64,000 bases of DNA from positions 1-64,000 of the forward strand of contig ONJS01000010.1 in NCBI GenBank assembly GCA_900318205.1. Reading direction: 5' to 3'. The notes under the pieces were generated by a model, which saw only the letters and a program-made list of their open reading frames with translations, had not been told where the DNA came from and made no database searches. Origin of the DNA: an uncultured Prevotellaceae bacterium. GTDB taxonomy: Bacteria; Bacteroidota; Bacteroidia; Bacteroidales; Muribaculaceae. Numbering within the stretch: the stretch's first letter is position 1; the number at the start of each line of letters is the position of its first letter. This document shows positions 33,001 through 41,318 of this stretch, one piece after another. Position numbers and translations under genes: made by a program.

Positions 33001-33064
33001 TATTGACGGTGGCATTTATCCCCGTCCCTTCACAGTTCAGCTCGGTCTGAACATGAATTTCTGA
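30029..33064 (+). CDS. susC: SusC-type TonB-linked starch oligosaccharide transporter
   Basis: The 1011-residue outer-membrane protein has a signal peptide (about 1-27, ending SLGAYA), a carboxypeptidase-regulatory-like domain (VNGVVKDATGEPVIGASVRV), a plug with IRIRGGSSLNASNDPLIVID and DASATAIYGSRGSNGVIIIT, and a long barrel ending in Phe (FTVQLGLNMNF). Substrate assignment rests on its operon (SusD, two SusE/F-type lipoproteins) and on the shared operator with alpha-amylase, malQ and pullulanase genes. It would import maltooligosaccharides across the outer membrane using TonB energy, capped by SusD. It is clearly different in sequence from the SusC protein at 23080-26427. Confidence 0.93.
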   Translation: MKQVNIRIPFRILTLVMGLFLSLGAYAQITVNGVVKDATGEPVIGASVRVVGTQQGTVTDFDGLFTLEGVPQGAKLQISSIGYDAQEVTAASDVVVTLAESSQMLQNLVVIGYGVVKKKDLTGSVASLKPDEKNHGLVVNAQDMIQGKIAGVNVTSGDGVPGGAPTIRIRGGSSLNASNDPLIVIDGLALDRQGVKGVANPLSMVNPADIESFTVLKDASATAIYGSRGSNGVIIITTKKGRKGQAPRVSYNGSVGFSTVKKTLGVLNADEYRNFIYNYYGEESDAAKLLGNANTDWQKEIYRNAMTTDHNVTVSGGLANLPYRVSAGYTYQDGVLKTSNFQRATVSATLNPSFLNDHLNFNINGKFMYAKNRYANGSAIGEAVRMDPTQPIMVAEGFDKFGGYFTWTDKGDLGDPNFPLVPNRNTAKNPVALLNEKDDRANSYDYMGNVEVDYQIHGFEDLRLHMNLSGDWSNGKQNTYYAPWGPTNFYYGNDGFTKEKKYNLTYSAYAQYFKDFTETQHFDIMGGYEWSHNKYWGNSYYTGWYPATNETTLEDGTPAAGKAYKPSIGEWKQENYLVSFYGRANYIGWDRYLLTFTVRRDGSSRFKQHWATFPSVALGWKISEESFLKDLGWMDELKLRLGWGKTGQQDGIGNYNYFASYNVNTNNTDGRYPLVGLNDEGLLYRPDAFNLDLKWETTTTYNAGLDFMFFHNRLSGSFDYYYRKTTDLINTATVSAGSNFRNQVPQNIGSLENRGFEASITVRPISTEDWQWELTGNFTYNKNKITELTGESALVRTGGISAGTGNTVQAHAVGHPASSFYVYQQVYGEDGRPLEGVFVDRNSDGQISEDDLYFYKSPAAPYTAGLSSRLQYRNWDLGFNLRANFDNYVYWDRGAGYSNVAKRYDSSFGYLQNVIPQAVANGWTTYDKVVSDYFVRNASFLKCDNITLGYSFANLLHRGNWQGMNGRVYVSATNVFTITKYDGLDPEVFGGIDGGIYPRPFTVQLGLNMNF

Positions 33065-33099
33065 TAACTAATGACAATAGAACTTCAATATTCTTAGAT

Positions 33100-34806
33100 A
33101 TGATGAACTTAAGTTTTTTCAAAAAGATAATGCTTGGCGCAACCTGCCTGCTCGCTACAGGATTGAGTTCTTGTGTCAATGACCTGGATGTTACTCCGAT
33201 CGACCCGAGTACTACTATGGAGGCCGACGAGGTTGCTCTGTTCACCAAGTGCTATGCCACTATGGCCCTTGCTGGTAACACTGGCGCCAACGGCGATTGC
33301 GACATCGACCGTCTGGATGGCGGTACCACAGGTTTCGTTCGCCAGCTCTGGAATGCCAATGAGTTGACCACCGACGAGGCCATCTGTGCTTGGGGTGACC
33401 CTGGTATTCCCGGTTTTAACTATAACCAGTGGGATGCATCCCATCCCATGCTGGAGGGTTTCTATAACCGCCTCTACTCGAGTATTTCCTATTGCAACCA
33501 CTATCTCGAGTTGTTCTCTGGCGTTGACAAGACGCGTGAGGCCGAGGTGCGCTTCCTGCGCTGCCTGTACTACTATCACTTGATGGATTGCTACGGCAAT
33601 GTGCCTTTTGCCACCACAATTCTCATGACCTCGCTCCCCGAGCAGATTCAGCGTGCTGACCTGTTCAAGTGGATTGAGGAGGAATTGCTGGCCGTGAAGG
33701 ATGATATGATGACTCCCGCAGCTCGTAAGAGCACTGACAATGGTTATGGCCGCGCCGACCAGGATGCTGCCAATCTGTTGCTGGCCCGTATGTACTTGAA
33801 CGCTGAGGTTTATACCGGCACTGCCCGTTGGTCCGACGCGCTGAAGTATGCCAAGATGGTCATCGATGGTCCCCACAAGCTTTGGACTAACGGCACCGAC
33901 CAGTGGAGCGCTTACCAGATGCTCTTTATGGGTGACAACGGTGAGAATGGTGCTTCTCAGGAAGCTATCCTTCCCTTGTTGCAAGATGGCTTGAAGACCA
34001 CCAGTTGGGGTACTACCCTGTTCCTGATGGCTTCGACCTGGAAGAGCGACATGGATGAGAGTCTCTATGACCTTGGTAACGGTGACGAGGGCTGGTTGCC
34101 CACTGGTACCGTGGATAACGATCCCGACGATGGCATTGACACCGTTCTGATTCGCAGCTATGCTTATGGCACCACCGAGTTCTGGGCTGGTAACCGTGCA
34201 CGTTTCCAACTGCTTCAGAAATTCTTCCCTGGTGGTACTGTGCCCAGCGTGAATATCCAGAATATGGTTGAGGCTGCTGGCGATGACCGTGCCTTGTTCT
34301 ACGGCAAGGGCCGCACCGCTAATGTGGACAATCCCAGTGAATATACCTCGGGTTATGCTGTTGGTAAGTACCGCAACACCTACTCGACGGGTGCAAATTC
34401 ACACAGTACACAATTTGTTGACGCTGACTACTTCCTGATGCGTTCGGCCGAGGCTTACCTCATCGCTGCCGAGGCTGATGCCCGCCTGAATGGTGGTCAG
34501 ACGACTCCCGAGGGTGCCGGTTACATCAATGCACTGCGCAACCGTGCCAACACTTGGACTGTAAGCCAGTACTCTCTGGATCAGATTCTTGACGAGCGTT
34601 CACGCGAGTTGTATTACGAGGGCTTCCGCCGCACCGACCTTATCCGTTATGGATACTTTGGTGGTGACAGGAGCGGTGCTTATCTGTGGGAGTGGAAAGG
34701 CGGTGCCCAGAATGGTGCCCCGATTCCCGCATTCCGCAACCTGTTTGCTATTCCTGCCGAGGACGTGAATGCCAATCCCAAGCTCGTTCAGAACCCAGGT
34801 TATTAA
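33100..34806 (+). CDS. susD: SusD-type starch-binding surface lipoprotein
   Basis: The 568-residue lipoprotein has a signal ending at Cys25 (LLATGLSSC) followed by VNDLDV; the start may be either of two adjacent ATGs. SusD-family features are the tetratricopeptide-like helices (EVRFLRCLYYYHLMDCYGNV), RSAEAYLIAAEADARLNGG and the C-terminal LDQILDERSRELYYEGFRRT DLIRYG signature, read with its natural continuation. It begins 35 nt after susC. By analogy with Bacteroides SusD it should cover the SusC channel and bind helical starch through aromatic residues, which cannot be located by eye here. Confidence 0.92.
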   Translation: MMNLSFFKKIMLGATCLLATGLSSCVNDLDVTPIDPSTTMEADEVALFTKCYATMALAGNTGANGDCDIDRLDGGTTGFVRQLWNANELTTDEAICAWGDPGIPGFNYNQWDASHPMLEGFYNRLYSSISYCNHYLELFSGVDKTREAEVRFLRCLYYYHLMDCYGNVPFATTILMTSLPEQIQRADLFKWIEEELLAVKDDMMTPAARKSTDNGYGRADQDAANLLLARMYLNAEVYTGTARWSDALKYAKMVIDGPHKLWTNGTDQWSAYQMLFMGDNGENGASQEAILPLLQDGLKTTSWGTTLFLMASTWKSDMDESLYDLGNGDEGWLPTGTVDNDPDDGIDTVLIRSYAYGTTEFWAGNRARFQLLQKFFPGGTVPSVNIQNMVEAAGDDRALFYGKGRTANVDNPSEYTSGYAVGKYRNTYSTGANSHSTQFVDADYFLMRSAEAYLIAAEADARLNGGQTTPEGAGYINALRNRANTWTVSQYSLDQILDERSRELYYEGFRRTDLIRYGYFGGDRSGAYLWEWKGGAQNGAPIPAFRNLFAIPAEDVNANPKLVQNPGY

Positions 34807-34831
34807 TCCACTCACTTAAGAATACAGTAAT

Positions 34832-36052
34832 ATGAAAAAGATATTTTTCTATGCAATGATGTTGGTGGCCTGCACTATGGCATTCACATCGTGCAGTGAC
34901 GATAATGACTCTAACCCGACGCTCATTCAGCCCACTGAGTTCAAACTCAATGAGCTCACCCTTGATGCTAATGCACTGATTGACCTCGAGGAGAGCAAGA
35001 CCATCCCCATGTCATGGTCACAGCCCGTGTACACCACCTTTAATGCTCCTGTAATTGCCACCTATTCTATCCAGGTTTCTAAGAATGGCAACTACACTAA
35101 CGAGTACGATGCTAGTCAGGAGGACAATTCAGCTGCCGACTTTGTGACGCTGGACGAGACCTTCACCACTTGCAAGGTTAACGTGTCAACCGAGAGCATT
35201 GACAAAGCCCTGGTTCGTCTGTATGGATGGACCGAGGATTCTATCATCCCCAACGAGGTTCCCGTCTTTATCCGTGTGAAGTCTGCCGTTCAGGACGCTT
35301 CGTTCAACGAGTATGGCACGGTTTATTCCAACGTGATCAAGATGAGGGCTGTTCCCTATTACATCGAGTTGGCTGATGCTCCCATCGAGTTGTGGTACCT
35401 CACTGGTAACTGCATTGCCGATGGTTCGTGGACCAATAGCGAAGATGCTATCGGTACAAAGATGACTCCGATGTATCCTATCCCCGGCATGGAGTATGAT
35501 AAGATTACTGGCCAGGGTGTCATTGAGTATGCTGGCTACTTCCCCGAGGGTGCCCAGTTCAAGATTATTGCTAAAGCCGGATTGAGCAACTGGAATTACG
35601 GCATGTGTGGCGGTGATGAGAATGGTGGTCAGGTTTACCGTGATGGCGGTGACGATCCCGGTAATATCTCCATCACCGAGGCAGGATGGTACAGAATTGA
35701 GATCAATACTAAGACTCACGAGATGTCTTGGGATAAACTCGGGGAATGTCCTGTCTTTACTCAGATCTCAATGCCTGGCGGATACCAAGGATGGGATACC
35801 AGCAAGAATCTCATGAATGCAGTGACTACTGTTACCGAGAACCATGACTGGTATGTTGGCAAGATGGAGATTACCGAGGACACTGAACTCAAGTTTGCTG
35901 CCGACAACGCTTGGGCTATAAACTGGGGTAAAGATGTATTCCCCTATGGTAAGGGTGAACAAGATGGCAAAAACATTCCCGTTACTGCTGGTACTTATAA
36001 TGTGTTCTTCAACGACATTTTGGGCACTTATAACTTTATCCTTATTAAGTAA
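34832..36052 (+). CDS. susE: SusE/SusF-type starch-binding lipoprotein (first)
   Basis: The 406-residue lipoprotein signal ends at Cys21, followed by SDDNDS, an acidic tag typical of lipoproteins sent to the cell surface in Bacteroidetes. An N-terminal SusE-type immunoglobulin-like domain (about 30-160, ATYSIQVSKNGNYTNEYD) is followed by two starch-binding-type modules: about 185-300 (ELWYLTGNCIADGSWTNS) and 305-406 (MPGGYQGWDTSKNLMNAV). The last module is closely similar to that of the next gene. Such proteins hold starch at the surface and are not enzymes. The gap to the next gene contains a strong hairpin. Confidence 0.88.
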   Translation: MKKIFFYAMMLVACTMAFTSCSDDNDSNPTLIQPTEFKLNELTLDANALIDLEESKTIPMSWSQPVYTTFNAPVIATYSIQVSKNGNYTNEYDASQEDNSAADFVTLDETFTTCKVNVSTESIDKALVRLYGWTEDSIIPNEVPVFIRVKSAVQDASFNEYGTVYSNVIKMRAVPYYIELADAPIELWYLTGNCIADGSWTNSEDAIGTKMTPMYPIPGMEYDKITGQGVIEYAGYFPEGAQFKIIAKAGLSNWNYGMCGGDENGGQVYRDGGDDPGNISITEAGWYRIEINTKTHEMSWDKLGECPVFTQISMPGGYQGWDTSKNLMNAVTTVTENHDWYVGKMEITEDTELKFAADNAWAINWGKDVFPYGKGEQDGKNIPVTAGTYNVFFNDILGTYNFILIK

Positions 36053-36063
36053 TTAATAACAGT

Positions 36064-36108
36064 TCTGACGGATGGGCCGTGGCCCGTGCGACGGCCCACC
36101 CAGTCAGA
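36064..36108 (+). terminator. Strong intercistronic hairpin between the SusE- and SusF-type genes
   Basis: Nested arms TCTGAC/GTCAGA and TGGGCCGT/ACGGCCCA enclose a 10-nt GC-rich loop. There is no T-run after it, so partial termination or protection of the upstream transcript end from exonucleases are both possible. Confidence 0.55.
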
Positions 36109-36131
36109 TATAATATCGATACATAGTTATT

Positions 36132-37598
36132 ATGAAGAAGTTTTTATATATTGCTGCAATGACCTTGTTGCTGGCAAGTTGTACCGAGGATTTCAAGGAC
36201 TGGGCAACCCCCCAGAGCAATCCCCAGGGAGAAATGGTGGCCTTCGGTAACGGTTCGGTTGCCGCTGTGGACGTCATCGATCTGGCTGAGATTCCCGAGG
36301 GTAACGATGTGGTCAAGGTGTGCAACATTACTGCTCCCACATCCAATGATACGACCTACAAACCCGAGTATATCATCTATCTGAATGATAACCCCTTCGT
36401 TCTGAATATGGATGGTACCATGAGCGTGAAGGATCTGTCTGACTTTGTGGTATCGCTCTTCGGTCAGGCTCCCGAGGTGCGTGAGCTCACCGCTCGCGTC
36501 AAGAGCACCATGACCAACGGCGCGACCGCCACCAGCATCATGAGTGGTGAGTTCCCCGTGAAGGTTATTCCCGCTACCCCCATGGTTTCGAGTGCTTATT
36601 ATTACATCGGTACCAGCAACGGTTGGACCGCATGTGATCCCACTTATCAGCTGGATAACGGCGGTGGTGATGTTTATTCTAACCCCGTATTCACCGTTGT
36701 AGTTCCCGCTACCGGTGAGGACAACTGGTTCAAGATCTATTCTCAGGAGACCATGGACCTCGGTGTGGACAATTTCTGGAGCGGTGACTTCATCGGCTTC
36801 GCCGTGAACGGTGAGAACGAGATGAGCGGTAGCTTCGTGGAGGGCGCTAACGACGAGATCGCATTCGCCTTCAAGATTCCCGCCGACATCCGTGCCGACA
36901 AGTATCGTCTGACCTTCGACATGCTGAACCGCACCTTCGAGTTCGAGCCCATCATTGAGCTGGGTACTCCCGACCTGTGGTACCTCGTGGGCAGCTGCAT
37001 CGGTAACGGCTCGTGGGGCAATGCTCCCGATGCCCTTGGCACTGCACTGATTCCCCTGTATCCCGCTATCGATAACTACGCAATCCTGAGCTATGTGGGC
37101 TACTTCCCCGCTGGCCAGGGCTTCAAGCTCATCCACACGCCCGGCAACTGGGACGAGCAGTGGGGTATGACCGACGGCGTTCTCGTGAAGAATGACGGTG
37201 GCAGCGGTAACATTGAGGTGGCCGAGGATGGCTACTATCAGATTACCTATGACATGGATTTCGATGCTCTGACCATCACCAAGTACACCGGTCCTGTGGG
37301 CGTTTACGGCGCTATGGGTATGCCTGGCGACTATCAGGATTGGAATCCTGCCGGCACGCTGATGAATCCCATGAGCTCTGTCGTTGAGAACCACGACTGG
37401 GTGAAGAAGGATGTGACTTATGGTGCTGACACCGACCTCAAGTTTGCTGCCGACGGTAGTTGGGCTGCTAACTGGGGTGCTGCTGGCTTCCCCGTGGGCG
37501 TTGGTACCCAGGGCGGTGCTAACATCCATGTTGTAGCCGGTACCTATGATGTCATCTTCAACGACATCATGGGCAACTACTACTTCATCGCCAAGTAA
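36132..37598 (+). CDS. susF: SusE/SusF-type starch-binding lipoprotein (second)
   Basis: The 488-residue lipoprotein signal ends at Cys17 (TLLLASC), followed by TEDFKD, an acidic surface-export tag. After an N-terminal beta domain (about 20-140) come three starch-binding-type modules: about 150-270 (YYYIGTSNGWTACDPTYQLD), 275-390 (DLWYLVGSCIGNGSWGNAPD) and 395-488 (MPGDYQDWNPAGTLMNPMSS). The second and third align well with the two modules of the preceding lipoprotein, so the pair arose by duplication, with one module more here. A terminator hairpin follows. Confidence 0.88.
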   Translation: MKKFLYIAAMTLLLASCTEDFKDWATPQSNPQGEMVAFGNGSVAAVDVIDLAEIPEGNDVVKVCNITAPTSNDTTYKPEYIIYLNDNPFVLNMDGTMSVKDLSDFVVSLFGQAPEVRELTARVKSTMTNGATATSIMSGEFPVKVIPATPMVSSAYYYIGTSNGWTACDPTYQLDNGGGDVYSNPVFTVVVPATGEDNWFKIYSQETMDLGVDNFWSGDFIGFAVNGENEMSGSFVEGANDEIAFAFKIPADIRADKYRLTFDMLNRTFEFEPIIELGTPDLWYLVGSCIGNGSWGNAPDALGTALIPLYPAIDNYAILSYVGYFPAGQGFKLIHTPGNWDEQWGMTDGVLVKNDGGSGNIEVAEDGYYQITYDMDFDALTITKYTGPVGVYGAMGMPGDYQDWNPAGTLMNPMSSVVENHDWVKKDVTYGADTDLKFAADGSWAANWGAAGFPVGVGTQGGANIHVVAGTYDVIFNDIMGNYYFIAK

Positions 37599-37623
37599 TC
37601 ACGAGCGATTAACTTGATTATCC

Positions 37624-37657
37624 CAGCGGGGGCGTGCCGTCAGGCGCGGCCCCGCTG
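37624..37657 (+). terminator. Terminator of the susCDEF operon
   Basis: CAGCGGGG and CCCCGCTG form a perfect stem with a GC-rich 18-nt loop that can pair further; TCGTTTATAG follows. Confidence 0.7.
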
Positions 37658-37682
37658 TCGTTTATAGTCACTTTCACACCTC

Positions 37683-37696
37683 TGCAAACGATTGCA
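37683..37696. promoter_or_regulatory. LacI-type operator 2 (alpha-amylase operon)
   Basis: TGCAAACGATTGCA; centre 63.5 bp from the first base of the -7 box at 37753. Confidence 0.8.
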
Positions 37697-37752
37697 CGGT
37701 GAATATGTGTTGAGTTTTTTTGATCAGATGTTTGGAATTGCCGATATTTTGG

Positions 37753-37760
37753 TATATTTG
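37753..37760 (+). promoter_or_regulatory. -7 box of the alpha-amylase operon
   Basis: TATATTTG matches TAnnTTTG, with TTTG at 37731-37734 as a plausible -33 element 18 nt upstream. The leader is about 43 nt. Confidence 0.65.
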
Positions 37761-37808
37761 TGGGGATTATAGCGAACAATAATAACTGAACAAAAATATA
37801 TTAAGACT

Positions 37809-39875
37809 ATGAAAAAGATTTTTACTACAGCACTTGTATTGATGTTGCCATTACTGATGATGGCACAGGGCTGGCCGTCAAAGTATAGCGGCGTGATGTT
37901 ACAGGGTTTCTATTGGAATTCCTTTAACGACTCCCGATGGCCCAAACTCGAGGCTCAGGCCGATGAGTTCGCTGAGTTCTTTAAGCTCGTGTGGATTCCC
38001 CAGAGCGCCAAGTGTAGCAATGGTCAGTCGATGGGCTATGATGACCTGTACTGGCTCACCAATTATACCAGCGCCTTTGGTAATGAGTCACAACTGCGCT
38101 CGATGATCAAGACCTTCAAGAACAAGGGCATCGGTACCATTGCCGACGTGGTGATCAACCACCGCGCCACCATCAACGACTGGGTGACCTTCCCCGTCGA
38201 GGTGTATAATGGTGTGACCTACAAGATGCTCCCGTCCGACATTTGCAAGAATGACGATGGCGGTGCCACTCAAAACTGGGCAAGCCAGAACGGCATTTCC
38301 TTGAGTAATAATAACGATACCGGTGAGGACTGGGGCGGCATGCGTGACCTGGATCACCGCAGCACCAATGTGCAGGAGATCGTAAAGGCTTACGTCAAGA
38401 TGCTGCTCGATGACCTGGGCTATGCTGGCTTCCGCTATGACATGGTCAAGGGCTACGGTGCGACCTATACGGGCATGTACAATTCCTATGCTGCTCCCGA
38501 GTTCTCGGTGGGCGAGTACTGGGATGGCAATCAGGGTGCTGTCAAGAACTGGATCGACGGCACTAAGGTGAATGGCATCGTTCAGAGTGCGGCATTTGAC
38601 TTCCCCTTCCGCTACGTCATTCGCGACGCGGTCAATAATAACCGCTGGACCAATCTGGGTACCTCTAGCAACAAGGGACTCTGCCAGGAGAACAATTACC
38701 GCCGCTATGCGGTTACCTTCATTGAGAACCACGATACCGAGTACCGCAGTGCCAATGAGCAGCAGGATCCCATCCGCAACAACATCGAGGCCGGTAATGC
38801 CTACATGCTCGCCATGCCGGGCACTCCCTGCGTCTTCCTCAAGCACTGGATTGCTTACAAGGAGAGCATCAAGCAGATGATTTATGTGCGTCAGTTGGCT
38901 GGTGTGACCAACACAAGCAATACCTATAATGTGGACATGAATGCTGGCTCGAACTACTATGTTCAGCGCACGATTGGTGATCGTGGCGTGATCCTGGCAG
39001 CCATGGGTAGCACTTCCTATCAGATTCCTCAAAACTATGTTGAAGTGGCTAGCGGAACGAACTACCGCCTGGCGTTGAGCCGCACTACCGAGACTGCATG
39101 GGTGAGCAAACCCAGCGGTGAATATGAGGGCACCATCGACGTGAAGTTCACAGCGGTGAGCCAGACAGGCGATGCCAAGCTCGTCTATACCATTGACGGC
39201 AGTGATCCCACCGCCAGCAACGGCACCCAGGTCGCCGATGGCACTACCATCAGCCTCGACAAGACCACGACCTTGAAGGTGGGTCTGTTGATTGGCAACG
39301 CAGTGAGCGGCGTGATTGTGCGCAACTACACCATCGACAACTCGGAGTTTGAGCCCTATGAGATTACCGTTTTCCTCAAGGATCCTACCGTTGCGCCCAA
39401 CAACTGGAGCGTGGTCAACTACTACACTTGGGACAGCTCTAACCAGCAGTTCAACGGCAACTGGCCCGGTCAGACCATCACTGCTACCAAAATGGTCAAC
39501 GGTGTCAAGTTCTACTATCACAACTATACGATCAAGAACAAGGACTACTATGTGAACTTCGTGTTCAACCAGGGCGGTGCCACTGCCAGCAGTCACCAGA
39601 CCGAGGACGTGACCGATATCAACAAGACTTCCTTCTTTGAAGTCACCACTCAGACTAACAAGTATCAGGTGCGTGACATCACCGATCAGTTCTTGCCTTA
39701 TCTGGACGGTAACAAGTATGATGTGAACAATGACGGTGAGGTGAACATTGCCGACATCAATACGATTCTTGATTTCATCCTCGCCAATTCAAGCAGTGCA
39801 ACGGCTGATGTGAATGGCGACGGTGAGGTGAACATCGCTGATGTAAACGATGAGATTGACTATATCTTGAAGTAA
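37809..39875 (+). CDS. Secreted GH13 alpha-amylase with starch-binding module and C-terminal dockerin pair
   Basis: The 688-residue enzyme cuts internal alpha-1,4 bonds of starch outside the cell. After the signal peptide (about 1-20) the GH13 barrel starts at MLQGFYWNSF; catalytic residues are Asp in GFRYDMVKGY, Glu in FSVGEYWDG and Asp in FIENHDTEYR. A Fn3/CHB-like beta domain (about 440-515) and a CBM26-like starch-binding module (about 520-620, ITVFLKDPTVAPNNW) follow. The last 55 residues are two dockerin-like halves (DVNNDGEVNIADIN, DVNGDGEVNIADVN). It has its own operator and promoter and is followed 18 nt later by the GH53 gene. Confidence 0.93.
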   Translation: MKKIFTTALVLMLPLLMMAQGWPSKYSGVMLQGFYWNSFNDSRWPKLEAQADEFAEFFKLVWIPQSAKCSNGQSMGYDDLYWLTNYTSAFGNESQLRSMIKTFKNKGIGTIADVVINHRATINDWVTFPVEVYNGVTYKMLPSDICKNDDGGATQNWASQNGISLSNNNDTGEDWGGMRDLDHRSTNVQEIVKAYVKMLLDDLGYAGFRYDMVKGYGATYTGMYNSYAAPEFSVGEYWDGNQGAVKNWIDGTKVNGIVQSAAFDFPFRYVIRDAVNNNRWTNLGTSSNKGLCQENNYRRYAVTFIENHDTEYRSANEQQDPIRNNIEAGNAYMLAMPGTPCVFLKHWIAYKESIKQMIYVRQLAGVTNTSNTYNVDMNAGSNYYVQRTIGDRGVILAAMGSTSYQIPQNYVEVASGTNYRLALSRTTETAWVSKPSGEYEGTIDVKFTAVSQTGDAKLVYTIDGSDPTASNGTQVADGTTISLDKTTTLKVGLLIGNAVSGVIVRNYTIDNSEFEPYEITVFLKDPTVAPNNWSVVNYYTWDSSNQQFNGNWPGQTITATKMVNGVKFYYHNYTIKNKDYYVNFVFNQGGATASSHQTEDVTDINKTSFFEVTTQTNKYQVRDITDQFLPYLDGNKYDVNNDGEVNIADINTILDFILANSSSATADVNGDGEVNIADVNDEIDYILK

Positions 39876-39892
39876 AGATTTCATAATCAGAT

Positions 39893-41263
39893 ATGAACAA
39901 AACCATAAGATTGTTTTGTGTGTCATTGGCGCTGGTGTTTTCGGCATTTAGCGCCAATGCCGTTAATCAATATGACGTGAACGTCGACGGTGAAGTGAAC
40001 ATCGCCGATGTCAACGCTGTGATTGATGCGATATTGAGCAATAGCGCCACTGCCTCATGTGATGTGAACGGTGACGGTGAGGTAAACATCGCTGACGTGA
40101 ATGCCCTCATTGACTATATCCTTACAGGAGGTGGTGAAGAGCAGCCCTATGATGGCCCGGTAGTGGGTGGTGACATATCGATGTTGACCAAGTATGAGGC
40201 TCACCAGCGTATGGCGCAATCGCGCTATAACATCACCTGGGCCCATTACTATGACCAGTATGGTGCGGTTATTGACGATGTCATCACTTGGACCAAGCAA
40301 CAGGGCTGGAACGCGGCACGCGTGCGCCTGTTTTTCAATCCCGCCAATGCGTCGGCAGCCGATAAGGGGCAGGGTGTCATCCAGAACCTGGACACTGTCA
40401 AGGTGCTGGGCCAGCGCATTAAGGCTGCAGGGATGCAGTTCATGCTTGACTTCCATTACAGCGACAGCTGGGCCGACCCTGTAAAGCAGTTTACCCCTGC
40501 CGATTGGGCTACACTTGACGATGCGGCTCTGGTACAGAAGATTTATGAATACACCCGTGACTGCCTGAGTGAGCTCAAGGCTGCAGGTGCCGAACCCGAT
40601 TATATCCAGACGGGTAACGAGATCAGTTACGGTATGCTGTGGGGACCCGTTGGAACGCCCGACTCCCAGCTCAAGAAGTGCTATGTCGGTAACGAGGCCA
40701 ACTGGGGACGTTTCACCGATTTGCTCAAGGCTGCCGGTCGTGCTTGCCGTGAGGTGTGTCCCAATGCCAAGATTATCCTGCACACCGAGCGCGTTGCCAA
40801 GCTCAACATCCTGCTCAATTTCTATAACCAGATGCGTGACAAGCATGTGGACTATGACATCATCGGCTTGAGTTATTATCCTTACTTCCACGGTAACTTG
40901 TCAACTCTGGCAACTGCGCTCAACAACGTGAGCAATACCTATCAGGACAAGGATATCATGATTGTCGAGACTGGCTATAGCTACAAGTATAAAGTGGGGG
41001 ATCAGGACTTCTCCTCAACATGGCCGTTGACCCTTGAGGGACAGCGTAAGTACACATCCGACCTGATTGCCAAGTTGGCGCCCTATGCCCGCGTGAAGGG
41101 CCTCTTCTGGTGGTTCCCCGAGGCCAACGAGTATGGCTTGGGCGGTAACAACTGGAGCGTGCTGCACGTCAATGACGCTTGGTATAATGCCGGACTGTGG
41201 AACCACGAGACAGGACGTGCTACTCCAGCACTGTATGAACTGAAGAATTTCCTGCAGAAGTGA
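39893..41263 (+). CDS. Secreted GH53 endo-beta-1,4-galactanase with N-terminal dockerin pair
   Basis: The 456-residue protein has a signal peptide (about 1-23), then two dockerin-like halves directly at the mature N terminus (about 28-82), and a GH53 barrel (about 95-456). GH53 residues are Glu in YIQTGNEISYGMLW (acid/base) and Glu in IMIVETGYSY (nucleophile). GH53 enzymes cut beta-1,4-galactan side chains of pectin, so its place behind the amylase in a starch operon is unexpected; joint use of plant cell-wall and starch granule material is one explanation. The dockerins are at the opposite end from those of the amylase, and the coding DNA of the two dockerin pairs is closely similar. Confidence 0.9.
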   Translation: MNKTIRLFCVSLALVFSAFSANAVNQYDVNVDGEVNIADVNAVIDAILSNSATASCDVNGDGEVNIADVNALIDYILTGGGEEQPYDGPVVGGDISMLTKYEAHQRMAQSRYNITWAHYYDQYGAVIDDVITWTKQQGWNAARVRLFFNPANASAADKGQGVIQNLDTVKVLGQRIKAAGMQFMLDFHYSDSWADPVKQFTPADWATLDDAALVQKIYEYTRDCLSELKAAGAEPDYIQTGNEISYGMLWGPVGTPDSQLKKCYVGNEANWGRFTDLLKAAGRACREVCPNAKIILHTERVAKLNILLNFYNQMRDKHVDYDIIGLSYYPYFHGNLSTLATALNNVSNTYQDKDIMIVETGYSYKYKVGDQDFSSTWPLTLEGQRKYTSDLIAKLAPYARVKGLFWWFPEANEYGLGGNNWSVLHVNDAWYNAGLWNHETGRATPALYELKNFLQK

Positions 41264-41282
41264 TTGTGGATAAACAAATGTG

Positions 41283-41318
41283 GGGTCTTATGGCTTTTCA
41301 GCCGTAAGGCCCTTTTTT
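41283..41318. terminator. Terminator between the GH53 and methyltransferase genes
   Basis: GGGTCTTATGGC pairs with GCCGTAAGGCCC (one mismatch) over 6 nt and is followed by TTTTTT on the plus strand. It serves the amylase-GH53 operon. Confidence 0.8.

Noticed and set aside
36144-37529. Minus-strand open frame of 461 codons opposite the second SusE/SusF-type gene
   Set aside because: Shadow of a lipoprotein gene with signal, export tag and repeated modules.
38088-39596. Minus-strand open frame of 502 codons opposite the amylase gene
   Set aside because: It is antisense to a clear GH13 enzyme; its product is Val/His/Gly-rich without any family motif, a usual shadow in GC-rich Bacteroidales DNA.
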